This document shows, in pieces, positions 16,234 through 23,211 of a stretch of DNA of 46,294 nt. Where the stretch lies: positions 1-46,294 of the forward strand of contig JAVKIY010000018.1 of assembly GCA_031459235.1 (NCBI GenBank), given 5' to 3'. The stretch's first letter is position 1; the number at the start of each line of letters is the position of its first letter. The notes beneath the pieces are model-generated. The model was not told the origin of the DNA. It worked only from the letters and a program-made list of their open reading frames with translations, and searched no databases. A program made the translations under genes and the position numbers. Source of the stretch: Fervidifonticultor_A tertius (GTDB lineage Bacteria; Sysuimicrobiota; Sysuimicrobiia; Sysuimicrobiales; Humicultoraceae).

Positions 16234-17051
16234 GCGGACGGTCGCCCTGGCCGCGCGTTCTGCTGGCCGCCATGACCGTCCTGGCGCTCCTGTGGGTGGC
16301 ACCCCTGTTCTGGATGTTTGCGACCGGGGTGAAGCCCACGCCGGAGATCTTCGCTACCCCGCCGCGGCTGCTCCCCGGGATGCCGACGGGGGACCACGTC
16401 CACGTCGTGCTGACCCGCTGGCCGTTCGCTCGGTGGCTGCTCAACAGCGTAATTGTCGCCACGGCCACCACGGCGCTGTCGGTCATCGTGTCGATCCCGG
16501 CGGCCTACGTGTTCACGCGGCTGCGCTGGTGGGGGCGCGACGCCCTGTTCCTGGTCTTCCTGTCGTCGATGCTCATCCCGTTGGAGGTGAACGTCATCCC
16601 GCTGTACTTCCTGATGAACCGCCTGCACCTCCTCAACACGTATCCGGCGGTCTTCCTGCCGATGATCGGCATGCCGATCGGCATCTTCCTGCTGCGGCAG
16701 TTCTTCGTGAACATCCCCGCCGAGCTCGACGACGCCGCTCGGGTGGACGGGTGCGGCAATCTGCGCATCCTGTGGCACGTGATCCTGCCGCTGTCGCGGC
16801 CGGCGCTCGCGGCCCTGGTCATCTACATGTTCACCTTCGCCTGGAACGAGTTCTTCTGGTCGATGATCGCGCTGTCGTCGCCCCGGATGTTCACGCTGCC
16901 GATCGGGCTGCGGGCGCTGCAGGGCGCCTACGACATCGACTACGGGATCCTCATGGCCGGCGCGTCGCTGGCCGCGCTGCCGGCGCTCGTCCTGTTCCTC
17001 TTCCTGCAGCAGTCCATCATCCGCGGCATCACGATGACCGCGCACAAGTAG
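16230..17051 (+). CDS. ABC sugar transporter permease, MalG/UgpE type
   Basis: Second membrane subunit, 273 aa and six predicted helices. The EAA-loop equivalent is ELDDAARVDGCGNLRIL, followed by LPLSRPALAAL. The N-terminal FWMFATGVKPTPEIFATPP stretch is typical of MalG-like partners. It forms a heterodimer with the preceding gene product by family knowledge. Start and stop overlap or adjoin their neighbours (ATGA with the upstream permease; 2 bases before the sialidase-like gene), so it is plainly operonic. Confidence 0.93.
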   Translation: MSGRSPWPRVLLAAMTVLALLWVAPLFWMFATGVKPTPEIFATPPRLLPGMPTGDHVHVVLTRWPFARWLLNSVIVATATTALSVIVSIPAAYVFTRLRWWGRDALFLVFLSSMLIPLEVNVIPLYFLMNRLHLLNTYPAVFLPMIGMPIGIFLLRQFFVNIPAELDDAARVDGCGNLRILWHVILPLSRPALAALVIYMFTFAWNEFFWSMIALSSPRMFTLPIGLRALQGAYDIDYGILMAGASLAALPALVLFLFLQQSIIRGITMTAHK

Positions 17052-17053
17052 CC

Positions 17054-18025
17054 GTGCGCGCGCGCCCGGCCGCCCGGCTCGTCGCCACGAACCCGCTGCC
17101 CACGGCGTTCTGTCACGGCGCCACGCTCCTGCCCCTGCCCACGGGCGATCTGCTGGGGGCGTGGTTCGGCGGCACCGCGGAGGGCGAGCCCGACTCCGCC
17201 ATCTACGTCGCCCGGCTGCGCGCGGGCGCGGACGCGTGGGACCCCCCGGCCGAGGCGGTGCCCCACGGCGGACACCCCTGCGGCAACCCGGTGTTGTTCC
17301 TGGGCGCGCCCGGCGTCATCTGGCTCGCCTACTTCCGGGTCTGGGGGGCGTGGTGCACCGGTGGAAGACCGTGCGCGCGTCTCTCCCTCGACGGAGGGCG
17401 CACGTGGGGGCCGGAGACGGTGCTGCTCGACCGGCCCGGCGTGCTCACCAAGAACAAACCGTGGCGCCTGGACGCTGAGCTACTGCTTCCGGTCTACGAC
17501 GAGGTCGCGTGGCGGGTCGGGATCGCCCGTCTGGGGGTCGCTCGGCACGCCGACCGGTGGGTCTTCGACGACCTGACCATCGGTGCCGCCAGCGGCGTCC
17601 CGATGATCCAGGGCACCCTCGCCGAGGCCGGGCCCGGCCGGCTGCTGATGCTGATGCGCACCAAGGTCGGCCGGATCTGGCGAGCGGAGAGCGCCGACGG
17701 GGGGCGCACCTGGGGGGGGGTGCGGGCCACCCCGCTACCGAACCCTAACGCCGGCATCGACATGGCGTGCCTTCCCGACGGCCGGCTGTGGCTGGCCTAC
17801 AATGCCACCGACCGCGGCCGCGATCCGATGGAGTGGGACCTGCGGTACCCGCTCTGCCTGGCCGAGAGCGCCGACGGCGGTGAGACGTGGCGCCACGTGC
17901 TCACGCTCGAGGAGGGCCCTGGCGAGTTCTCCTATCCGGCGATCGTGGTCGATGGGGCGGGCCGGGTGCACGTCGCCTACACGCACCGCCGCACGGCCAT
18001 CGCGCACGTCATCCTCGATCCGTAA
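17054..18025 (+). CDS. Sialidase-fold (BNR/Asp-box) exo-glycosidase-like protein, COG4692 type
   Basis: Beta-propeller protein of 323 aa with three Asp-box repeats, SLDGGRTWGP, SADGGRTWGG and SADGGETWRH. The N-terminal CHGATLLPLPTGDLLGAWFGG block matches the predicted neuraminidase group (COG4692). There is no signal peptide, so it is probably cytosolic and acts on an imported oligosaccharide. Sialic acid is not a safe guess: related propellers act on other acidic or deoxy sugars, and no nan genes other than the ambiguous DapA-family lyase are nearby. GTG 17054 is the first start after the permease stop. The gene contains a G9 tract at 17712-17720. It ends the operon. Confidence 0.8.
   Translation: MRARPAARLVATNPLPTAFCHGATLLPLPTGDLLGAWFGGTAEGEPDSAIYVARLRAGADAWDPPAEAVPHGGHPCGNPVLFLGAPGVIWLAYFRVWGAWCTGGRPCARLSLDGGRTWGPETVLLDRPGVLTKNKPWRLDAELLLPVYDEVAWRVGIARLGVARHADRWVFDDLTIGAASGVPMIQGTLAEAGPGRLLMLMRTKVGRIWRAESADGGRTWGGVRATPLPNPNAGIDMACLPDGRLWLAYNATDRGRDPMEWDLRYPLCLAESADGGETWRHVLTLEEGPGEFSYPAIVVDGAGRVHVAYTHRRTAIAHVILDP
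17712..17720 (+). repeat. G9 homopolymer within the sialidase-like gene
   Basis: Nine consecutive G bases coding Trp-Gly-Gly-Val in the second Asp-box. The reading frame is open as given. Tracts of this length can slip during replication and shift the frame; they are also a common place for sequencing error. Confidence 0.9.
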
Positions 18026-18032
18026 GGCAACC

Positions 18033-18069
18033 GGAAAAGAAAAGCGCCCCGGCCCACGAGCCAGGACGC
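18033..18069 (-). terminator. Rho-independent terminator, leftward
   Basis: Read leftward, GCGTCCTGG (18069-18061) pairs with CCGGGGCGC (18052-18044) through two G-U wobbles around an 8-base loop. TTTTCTTTTCC (18043-18033) follows directly. There is no T-run in the rightward direction, so it ends leftward transcripts only. The right arm can instead join an 11-bp perfect long-range stem with 18113-18123. Confidence 0.75.
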
Positions 18070-18091
18070 CGGCCGCGCGATGAGGCGCGAC

Positions 18092-18136
18092 CTACGAAGC
18101 CATCCTCCACTGGTGGGCCGGGGTCTCTCGACTCAT
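18092..18136 (-). CDS. 14-residue small ORF with a strong ribosome binding site
   Basis: ATG 18136 to TAG 18092 encodes MSRETPAHQWRMAS. AGGAGGTGA (18153-18145) is an almost perfect anti-SD complement ending 8 bases before the ATG, stronger than that of most genes in the window. The ORF is enclosed in a unit with its own promoter and terminator. Its codons 5-8 form one arm of the 11-bp long-range stem, so translation and RNA folding would compete. It could be a leader-type regulatory peptide, a functional small protein, or chance. No family is recognised. Confidence 0.45.
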   Translation of the reverse strand: MSRETPAHQWRMAS

Positions 18137-18191
18137 CGTCGGCCTCACCTCCTTTCTCCGTAGCCACCTTGCACAGGTGGTCGATGGCAGG

Positions 18192-18220
18192 AGCATAGCA
18201 TCCCACCCGTTACCTGGCAA
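18192..18220 (-). promoter_or_regulatory. Sigma70-like promoter for the small transcription unit
   Basis: Leftward TTGCCA (18220-18215), a 17-base spacer and TATGCT (18197-18192). It overlaps the stop codon of the lipoprotein gene, so the small unit can be transcribed independently of the upstream operon. The -35 matches consensus at 5 of 6 positions, the -10 at 4 of 6. Confidence 0.6.
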
Positions 18221-18599
18221 TCCCGCGCCGCAGCAAGATGAGGACGTCCCGGGAGCGCGCTCGCTCCTCCACGGTGATGACGTAGAACGTGCGCCGGCGG
18301 CCGTCGGCCAGGTAGCGCGAGAACACGCGGCCCGTGCTCTTGGGCACCTCGCTCTCGAAGGTGGAGGTCCAGCCGCTCACGCGCACCCGCTGATAGAACT
18401 CGCGCACCTGCGGGTAGGGCGCCTGCGTGCGGAGTTCCACCTGCTCCCAGCGCGCGGCCGGAAAGCCGTGGGCCTCGCCGATGAAGCTCGTGGTGCCCAC
18501 GCGGGCGGCGCCGGGGAAGTAGGGGACCACCCCGAGCGCGGCCGGCCGGCTGCACGCGACGACGGCGAGCGCCAGGGCCACGACCCAGGCGCGCGTCAC
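18210..18599 (-). CDS. Small lipoprotein of unknown function
   Basis: 129-residue protein with a lipoprotein signal: TRAWVVALALAVVACS, where VVAC is the lipobox and Cys16 would be lipidated. The mature part has no family that I recognise; it contains EFYQRVRVSGWTSTFES and a C-terminal strand-rich segment ending in LILLRRGIAR. GTG 18599 overlaps the stop of the upstream membrane protein by 4 bases (GTGA), so it belongs to the sufT operon. The pairing with a His-rich membrane-anchored protein suggests that both act outside the membrane. Confidence 0.75.
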   Translation of the reverse strand: MTRAWVVALALAVVACSRPAALGVVPYFPGAARVGTTSFIGEAHGFPAARWEQVELRTQAPYPQVREFYQRVRVSGWTSTFESEVPKSTGRVFSRYLADGRRRTFYVITVEERARSRDVLILLRRGIAR

Positions 18600-19120
18600 G
18601 GCCCGAAGACAAACTCGACGCGGTCTCCGTCGCGTGGCACGTACTCGAGGAAGTTCTCCAGCGCGCGACCGTTCACCAGCACGCTTACGCGGCCGGGCCG
18701 GCCGTCGGGGCAGGCGTCGCCGGTGCGGTACGTCCGGCCGCCCACGCTCAACTCGGTGGGCGTGACGCGCATGGTCGTGGTGGCCAGAAACGCGGCCAGC
18801 GTGGCGTTGCGGCCCGTCGTCGCGCTCGTGGACGGGTGGATGTGGATGACGTCGTCGCCGTGCGAGTGGATGTCGCCGGGGGTCGCGGGCAACGGCGGCA
18901 CGCGCTCGCCGCACACCATGATGCGGAAGGGCGCGTGCCAGTGGTCGCCGATGCGCGGGCCGGCCGACGCGCCGGTCGTGCCCACGACCGCGCGGTAGAG
19001 CAACCCGCCGACGAGGAGGATCGCGGCGCCGGCGACCAACAGCGCCACCAGGCCGGTGGAGGAGCGCGGGGCCTGGCGCGTGCGCGCCCGGCGCTCCTGC
19101 CGGCGGGGCCTAGACGCCAT
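18596..19120 (-). CDS. Membrane-anchored His-rich putative metal-binding protein
   Basis: 174-residue protein with a basic cytoplasmic N-terminus and one transmembrane helix (about residues 23-47), so the rest faces outward. Directly after the anchor comes a striking His cluster: DHWHAPFRIMVC, then DIHSHGDDVIHIHP. Seven His, one Cys and several Asp lie within about 40 residues, as in a metal site. The C-terminus has a ubiquitin-like strand pattern ending VLVNGRALENFLEYVPRDGD. I know similar HWHA...IHIHP proteins only as uncharacterised. It overlaps the receiver-like gene by 11 bases and the lipoprotein gene by 4. Confidence 0.75.
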   Translation of the reverse strand: MASRPRRQERRARTRQAPRSSTGLVALLVAGAAILLVGGLLYRAVVGTTGASAGPRIGDHWHAPFRIMVCGERVPPLPATPGDIHSHGDDVIHIHPSTSATTGRNATLAAFLATTTMRVTPTELSVGGRTYRTGDACPDGRPGRVSVLVNGRALENFLEYVPRDGDRVEFVFGP

Positions 19121-19502
19121 GCCCGACCGGAAAGACGCCGGCGAGTAGGCGCTCCACCTGCGCGCGCAGGTCCGAGGCCACGGCGGAGTTCGCCACGACC
19201 CGGTTGCACCCGGCGGCCACCGCGCCCTCGCGCCGGCGCGTCTCGCGGTGCCCGCAGAAGCCCAGCACCGGTACCGGCGCCAGGTCGGGTTCGGCCCGCA
19301 GGGCCCGCAGGAACAGCACGGGATCGGTGGAGGCCGCGGCCAGATTCACGACGATCGCGTCAGGGCGGTGCTGCCTGGCATGCGCGAGCGCCTCGGCGCC
19401 GGGGCCGACCGCCCGCGCCTGCCAGCCTGCGGCCTGCGCCTGGTTCAACAGGCGCGTGCACGACAGCAGGTTGTCGTCCACGATGAGGACGCGCACGGTC
19501 AC
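19110..19502 (-). CDS. Degenerate response-regulator receiver domain protein
   Basis: Single-domain CheY-like protein of 130 aa. The acidic pair Asp9-Asp10 in VLIVDDN is kept, but the phospho-acceptor position in AIVVNLAAAS is Asn53 instead of Asp, and the conserved Lys near the end is missing (AGCNRVVANSAV). It is therefore probably a phosphorylation-independent pseudo-receiver. It carries no output domain. GTG 19502 overlaps the sufT stop (GTGA); a second GTG at 19496 is possible. Its role beside an Fe-S assembly gene is unknown. Confidence 0.75.
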   Translation of the reverse strand: MTVRVLIVDDNLLSCTRLLNQAQAAGWQARAVGPGAEALAHARQHRPDAIVVNLAAASTDPVLFLRALRAEPDLAPVPVLGFCGHRETRRREGAVAAGCNRVVANSAVASDLRAQVERLLAGVFPVGHGV

Positions 19503-19816
19503 ACCGGGATGCCCATCATCTGCAGCTGCAGCTTGCCATCGGGCGTCACCCGCTCGGTCGTCCACGGCGGCGACCACACGAACGCGACCGAGACCGCCGA
19601 CGCGCCGAGCGCCCGCAGCTTCTCCTCGATCTCCGCGGCGATCTGCGGGCCGACCGGGCAGCCCGGGGCGGTCAGGGTCATCTGGATCGCGACCTCGCCG
19701 TCGTGCAGCTGGAGATCGTAGACCAGGCCCAGGTCCCACACGTTCACCGGGATCTCCGGATCGAAAACGGTCTTGAGCGCGTCGATCGCTTCGTCGCGCG
19801 TGATCGTGTCTGCCAT
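19499..19816 (-). CDS. sufT: SufT/MIP18-family metal-sulfur cluster assembly protein
   Basis: DUF59 protein of 105 aa, standard length. DPEIPVNVWDLGLVYD (residues 19-34) and LTAPGCPVGPQI, with the conserved Cys, are the family hallmarks. Members help to mature Fe-S proteins or, as PaaD-like forms, other metalloenzymes. No suf or paa genes adjoin it. It is the first gene of a four-gene leftward operon (receiver-like, His-rich anchor, lipoprotein) with a good promoter at 19866-19895. Confidence 0.9.
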   Translation of the reverse strand: MADTITRDEAIDALKTVFDPEIPVNVWDLGLVYDLQLHDGEVAIQMTLTAPGCPVGPQIAAEIEEKLRALGASAVSVAFVWSPPWTTERVTPDGKLQLQMMGIPV

Positions 19817-19865
19817 CTGAGCGCCCCCGCCTCCGCGCTAGTGACCGGACGCCTACGGCTCGACT

Positions 19866-19895
19866 ATTCTATCCTCGGGCCCGCGGGCCCGTCAA
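19866..19895 (-). promoter_or_regulatory. Promoter of the sufT operon
   Basis: Leftward TTGACG (19895-19890), an 18-base spacer and TAGAAT (19871-19866); each hexamer matches consensus at 5 of 6 positions. The sufT start codon is 50 bases downstream. The spacer is almost entirely filled by the palindrome at 19876-19891. Confidence 0.7.
19876..19891. promoter_or_regulatory. 16-bp perfect palindrome inside the promoter spacer
   Basis: CGGGCCCGCGGGCCCG is a perfect inverted repeat lying between the -35 and -10 boxes of the sufT promoter and 16 bases upstream of the UPF0182 start. A dimeric regulator bound here would control sufT and probably the divergent gene as well. Alternatively it is simple GC-rich sequence; its exact symmetry and position favour an operator. 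Confidence 0.5.
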
Positions 19896-19906
19896 ACACA
19901 CCGACG

Positions 19907-22588
19907 ATGCACCGACGCCGGCTGTTCCTGTGGATCATCCTCGGCCTGCTCCTCGTGGCCGCGCCTGTGGCGTCCACCTGGTACACCGAGTGGCTCTGGT
20001 TCCTCGAGGTCGGCTACACGCGGGTGTTCTGGGTGCCGTTGCTGTCGCGGCTGGCGATCGGCGCGGTCGCGGCCACGGTCCTGTGGCTGCTGCTCTATCT
20101 CAACCTGAGGCTGCCCGCGACCGCGGTCCCGGCGCGAGTGCTCGACATGACCCGCCGGCGCGGGGTCTACCGGCTGGCGCCGCGCGGCGGTCCGCCCGCC
20201 CGCTGGCTCGCCGCGGCGGCCGCGGTCCCGGCGCTGCTCGGCGGGGCGGCCGCCTCCCGGCACTGGGTGATGCTCCAGCAGTTCGTGCATGCGACGCCGT
20301 TCGGCCAGGCCGACCCGCTCTTCGGCCGCGACGCCGGGTTCTACGTGTTCCGGCTGCCGGTCTACCGGTACCTGGCCGACGCACTGTTCGGCTGGCTTGT
20401 CGCGATCGCGCTCGCCGTCGCCGTCGGGTACACCCTGGCCTACGGCCGGGGGGCGCTTGCGGGCTGGGGCGGCGGGTTCGGGCGCGCGCGCGCGCACCTC
20501 TCGCTGCTCGCGGGCGCCGCGGTGCTCGCGCGGGCGGCCGGGTTCTGGCTCGACGGCTTCGAGCTGGTCTACTCGACGCGCGGCCCGGTCTTCGGTGCCT
20601 CGTTTACGGACGTCCACGCGGTGCTGCCCGCGCTGCGGCTGCTGACCGGGCTGTTCGCCGCGTGCGGGCTGCTGCTGATCGCCAACGTCCGGCTCCGGAC
20701 CGTCCGGCCTGCGATCGCCACGCTGGCCCTGGCGGCCGCGGCCTGGGCCGCGGGCCTGGTGGCCTATCCGGCCGCCATCCAGGCGCTCCGTGTACGGCCC
20801 AACGAGCTCACCGCGGAGACGCCGTACATCGCGCGGGCGATCGCCGCGACGCGCGCCGGCTTCGGGGTCGACCGCGTGCGCGAGCGCGAGTTCCCGGCGA
20901 CCGCGCTCGATCCCCGCGCGGTCGTTCGGCAGCAGGCCACGATCGACAACGTGCGGCTGTGGGACTACCGGCCGATGCTGCGCACGCTCGGCCAGATTCA
21001 GACCCTACGGCCCTACTACACCTTCGCCGACGTGGACGTGGACCGCTACACGATCGCCGGCCGGCAGCGACAGGTCATGCTCGCCGCGCGCGAGCTCTCG
21101 GTGGCCCGGCTGCCGGCGGCGGCCCGTACCTGGGTGAACGAGCACCTGGTCTACACCCACGGCTACGGCCTGGTCATGATGCCGGTGAACCGCCTCACCG
21201 CGGAAGGCATGCCGGAGTTCTTCATCAAGGACATCCCGCCCGCGGCGTCGGTGCCGCTGCGCCTGGACCGGCCGGAGATCTACTTCGGCGAGCTGACCAC
21301 GAACTACGTGGTTGTCAACACCGCCGTGCCCGAGCTCGACTACCCGCGGGGCGACGACAACGTCTACGCGCACTACCGGGGGCGCGGCGGGATCCGCATG
21401 AGCGCCCTGGCGCGCCTGGCGATGGCCTACCGGTTCGGCGACGTGCGGCTGGCGCTCTCCCGCGACATCGGGCCGCAGAGCCGACTGCTCTTCCGCCGGC
21501 AGATCGTCGCCCGCGCCCGGCAGATCGCCCCGTTCCTCCGCTACGACCGCGACCCCTACCTGGTGCTGGCCGACGGCCGGCTGGTCTGGATTCTCGACGC
21601 CTACACCACGACCGACCGCTACCCGTATGCGACGCGCTATGGCGACGTGAACTACATCCGCAACAGCGTGAAGGTCGTCATCGACGCCTACGAGGGACGG
21701 CTGACGTTCTACCTGATGGTGCCCGAGGATCCGATCGCCCGCACCTTCGCGCGTGTCTTCCCGACCCTGTTCCGACCCGTCGCCGAGATGCCCGCGGCGG
21801 TCGCCGCGCACCTGCGCTACCCCGTGGACCTCTTCGAGCTGCAGGCGCAGGTCTACGCCACGTTCCACATGCGCGACCCGCAGGTCTTCTACAACCGGGA
21901 GGACGCCTGGCAAATCCCCAGCGAGGTGTTCGGGAACGAGACCGTGCGTGTGGAGCCCTACTACGTGACCATGGCGCTCGCCGAGGGGTCGGCGCCCGAG
22001 TTCGTGCTCATCCTGCCGTTTTCGCCGGCCGGCCGCGACAACATGATCGCCTGGATGGCCGCGCGCAACGACCCGCCGCACTACGGCGAGCTGATCGCCT
22101 ACCGGTTCCCCAAGGCGCGCATCGTCTTCGGGCCGATGCAGATCGAGGCCCGCATCAACCAAGATCCCCTCATCTCGCAGCAGCTCACGCTGTGGAACCA
22201 GCAGGGCTCGCAGGTGATCCGGGGCAACCTGCTGGTCATCCCCATCGAGGACGGGCTGCTCTACGTGGAACCGCTGTTCCTGCAGGCCGAGCGCAGCCAG
22301 CTTCCGGAGCTCAAGCGCGTGATCGTCGCGGACGGTGCCGCGGTGGTCATGGCGCCCACGCTCGAGGCGGCGCTGGCCGGGCTACTCGGCGGCCCGCGGC
22401 CGCCCGGGCCCGCTCCCCCGGCCGCGCCGCCCGAGGGCGACCTGCGCGCGCTCACCGCGCAGGCCCTGGCGATCTACCGCGCCGCGCAGGAGCGGCTGCG
22501 CGCCGGGGACCTGGCCGGCTACAGCCAGGAGATGGCGCGGTTGGGGCCAGTGCTGGAGCGGCTCGACGCGCTCACCCGACCGCGCTAG
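19907..22588 (+). CDS. UPF0182 family large membrane protein
   Basis: 893-residue protein of the UPF0182 (COG1615) family, function unknown. The N-terminal third has about seven hydrophobic helices, beginning LFLWIILGLLLVAAPVA (residues 6-22) and including the family's WYTEWLWFLEVGYTRVFW. The remainder is a large soluble, probably extracytoplasmic region with conserved blocks such as YDRDPYLVLADGRLVWI and MVPEDPIARTFARVFPTLF. A Pro/Ala-rich linker and a C-terminal helix follow. ATG 19907 sits right before the first helix, but no strong ribosome site is visible. It is divergent from the sufT operon with 90 bases between them. Confidence 0.9.
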   Translation: MHRRRLFLWIILGLLLVAAPVASTWYTEWLWFLEVGYTRVFWVPLLSRLAIGAVAATVLWLLLYLNLRLPATAVPARVLDMTRRRGVYRLAPRGGPPARWLAAAAAVPALLGGAAASRHWVMLQQFVHATPFGQADPLFGRDAGFYVFRLPVYRYLADALFGWLVAIALAVAVGYTLAYGRGALAGWGGGFGRARAHLSLLAGAAVLARAAGFWLDGFELVYSTRGPVFGASFTDVHAVLPALRLLTGLFAACGLLLIANVRLRTVRPAIATLALAAAAWAAGLVAYPAAIQALRVRPNELTAETPYIARAIAATRAGFGVDRVREREFPATALDPRAVVRQQATIDNVRLWDYRPMLRTLGQIQTLRPYYTFADVDVDRYTIAGRQRQVMLAARELSVARLPAAARTWVNEHLVYTHGYGLVMMPVNRLTAEGMPEFFIKDIPPAASVPLRLDRPEIYFGELTTNYVVVNTAVPELDYPRGDDNVYAHYRGRGGIRMSALARLAMAYRFGDVRLALSRDIGPQSRLLFRRQIVARARQIAPFLRYDRDPYLVLADGRLVWILDAYTTTDRYPYATRYGDVNYIRNSVKVVIDAYEGRLTFYLMVPEDPIARTFARVFPTLFRPVAEMPAAVAAHLRYPVDLFELQAQVYATFHMRDPQVFYNREDAWQIPSEVFGNETVRVEPYYVTMALAEGSAPEFVLILPFSPAGRDNMIAWMAARNDPPHYGELIAYRFPKARIVFGPMQIEARINQDPLISQQLTLWNQQGSQVIRGNLLVIPIEDGLLYVEPLFLQAERSQLPELKRVIVADGAAVVMAPTLEAALAGLLGGPRPPGPAPPAAPPEGDLRALTAQALAIYRAAQERLRAGDLAGYSQEMARLGPVLERLDALTRPR

Positions 22589-22659
22589 AACAGTCGCCCC
22601 CGGCAGGAAACGGGTGGCCCGTGGCCAATCCGCGGGCAGGGTCCCACGTGGAGGGGACG

Positions 22660-23211
22660 ATGCGCGCGACACCACGCGCCGGCGATCATGCCGGCCGGCG
22701 CGCCGTCTGGCTGCTCTCGCTCGCGGTGGGGCTGGCCGCCGCAGGCGCGCTGCGCGCGCAGCCCGCGGGCGTGGCGCTCATCGTGCCAGGTGAGGCGATC
22801 GGTCCGTTGCGCCTCGGCATGTCAGCGGCCGAGGTGCGCGGTGCCTCGGGCCGGCTGCCCTGCGAGATCGCGGTCGCCTTCGCCGAGGACCGGGCGGCGC
22901 GCCTGGAGACCAACTGCGGTGTCGCCTACCAGACCGCCGAGGGCCTCACGGTCGGTCTGGACGGGTCGCGCATCTGGTGGGTCCACGGTGAACCCGAGCT
23001 GGTGGTGCCGAGCAACCTCCCGGGCACGCGCGCCGATTGGTTCGTCTACCGTGGCGAGGGAATCGGTTTTCGCGTCGTCTACGCCCCGACCGGATCGCTC
23101 ATCCAGGCCATCGCCATCTTCAGGGGGAGTAGCGACCCCGGTCTCCGCCGCCGCCCCGGTGTCCCACCGCCCGTCGTGCCCCCTGCTCCTCCGCCCGCGC
23201 TCGGCGACTGA
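22660..23211 (+). CDS. Secreted protein of unknown function
   Basis: 183-residue protein with a signal peptide (RRAVWLLSLAVGLAAAGALRAQP, cleavage probably near residue 34). The mature start GEAIGPLRLGMSAAEV is a pattern seen in many small secreted bacterial proteins of unknown role. A Cys pair (PCEIAV and TNCGVA) may form a disulfide. The C-terminus is a Pro-rich tail. ATG 22660 has GAGGGG about 4 bases upstream. It follows UPF0182 after 71 bases and may share its transcript. It faces the menC-like gene convergently. Confidence 0.7.
   Translation: MRATPRAGDHAGRRAVWLLSLAVGLAAAGALRAQPAGVALIVPGEAIGPLRLGMSAAEVRGASGRLPCEIAVAFAEDRAARLETNCGVAYQTAEGLTVGLDGSRIWWVHGEPELVVPSNLPGTRADWFVYRGEGIGFRVVYAPTGSLIQAIAIFRGSSDPGLRRRPGVPPPVVPPAPPPALGD

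Larger units (their letters stand above)
18033..18185 (-). ncRNA. Candidate structured small RNA carrying a 14-codon ORF
   Basis: Predicted transcript of about 150 nt from the promoter at 18192-18220 to the terminator at 18033. Visible structure: a 5' hairpin CCACCT/AGGTGG (18180-18164); a helix pairing GGCCG and CGATGAG around the ORF start with CTCATCG and CGGCC near 18088-18071; and an 11-bp perfect stem CCCCGGCCCAC/GTGGGCCGGGG (18123-18113 with 18057-18047). The helices interleave, so they imply either a pseudoknot or alternative folds. The 5' CACCT could also pair with the AGGTG of the ribosome site. No named RNA family is recognised. It may also serve as the 3' end of the upstream operon. 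Confidence 0.5.

Noticed and set aside
17054..18025. Sialic acid catabolism as the role of the sugar operon
   Set aside because: The propeller has Asp-boxes but no secretion signal, no nanE, nanK or nanT partner is present, and the isomerase and ribulokinase fit pentoses.
18009..18206. A 65-codon leftward frame overlapping the small RNA unit
   Set aside because: Its start lacks a ribosome site, whereas the strong Shine-Dalgarno at 18145-18153 fits only the 14-codon ORF.
19930..22659. Rightward frame overlapping UPF0182 and running into the secreted protein
   Set aside because: The frame is a shadow of UPF0182 until 22660; only the part from ATG 22660 has a signal peptide and normal composition.
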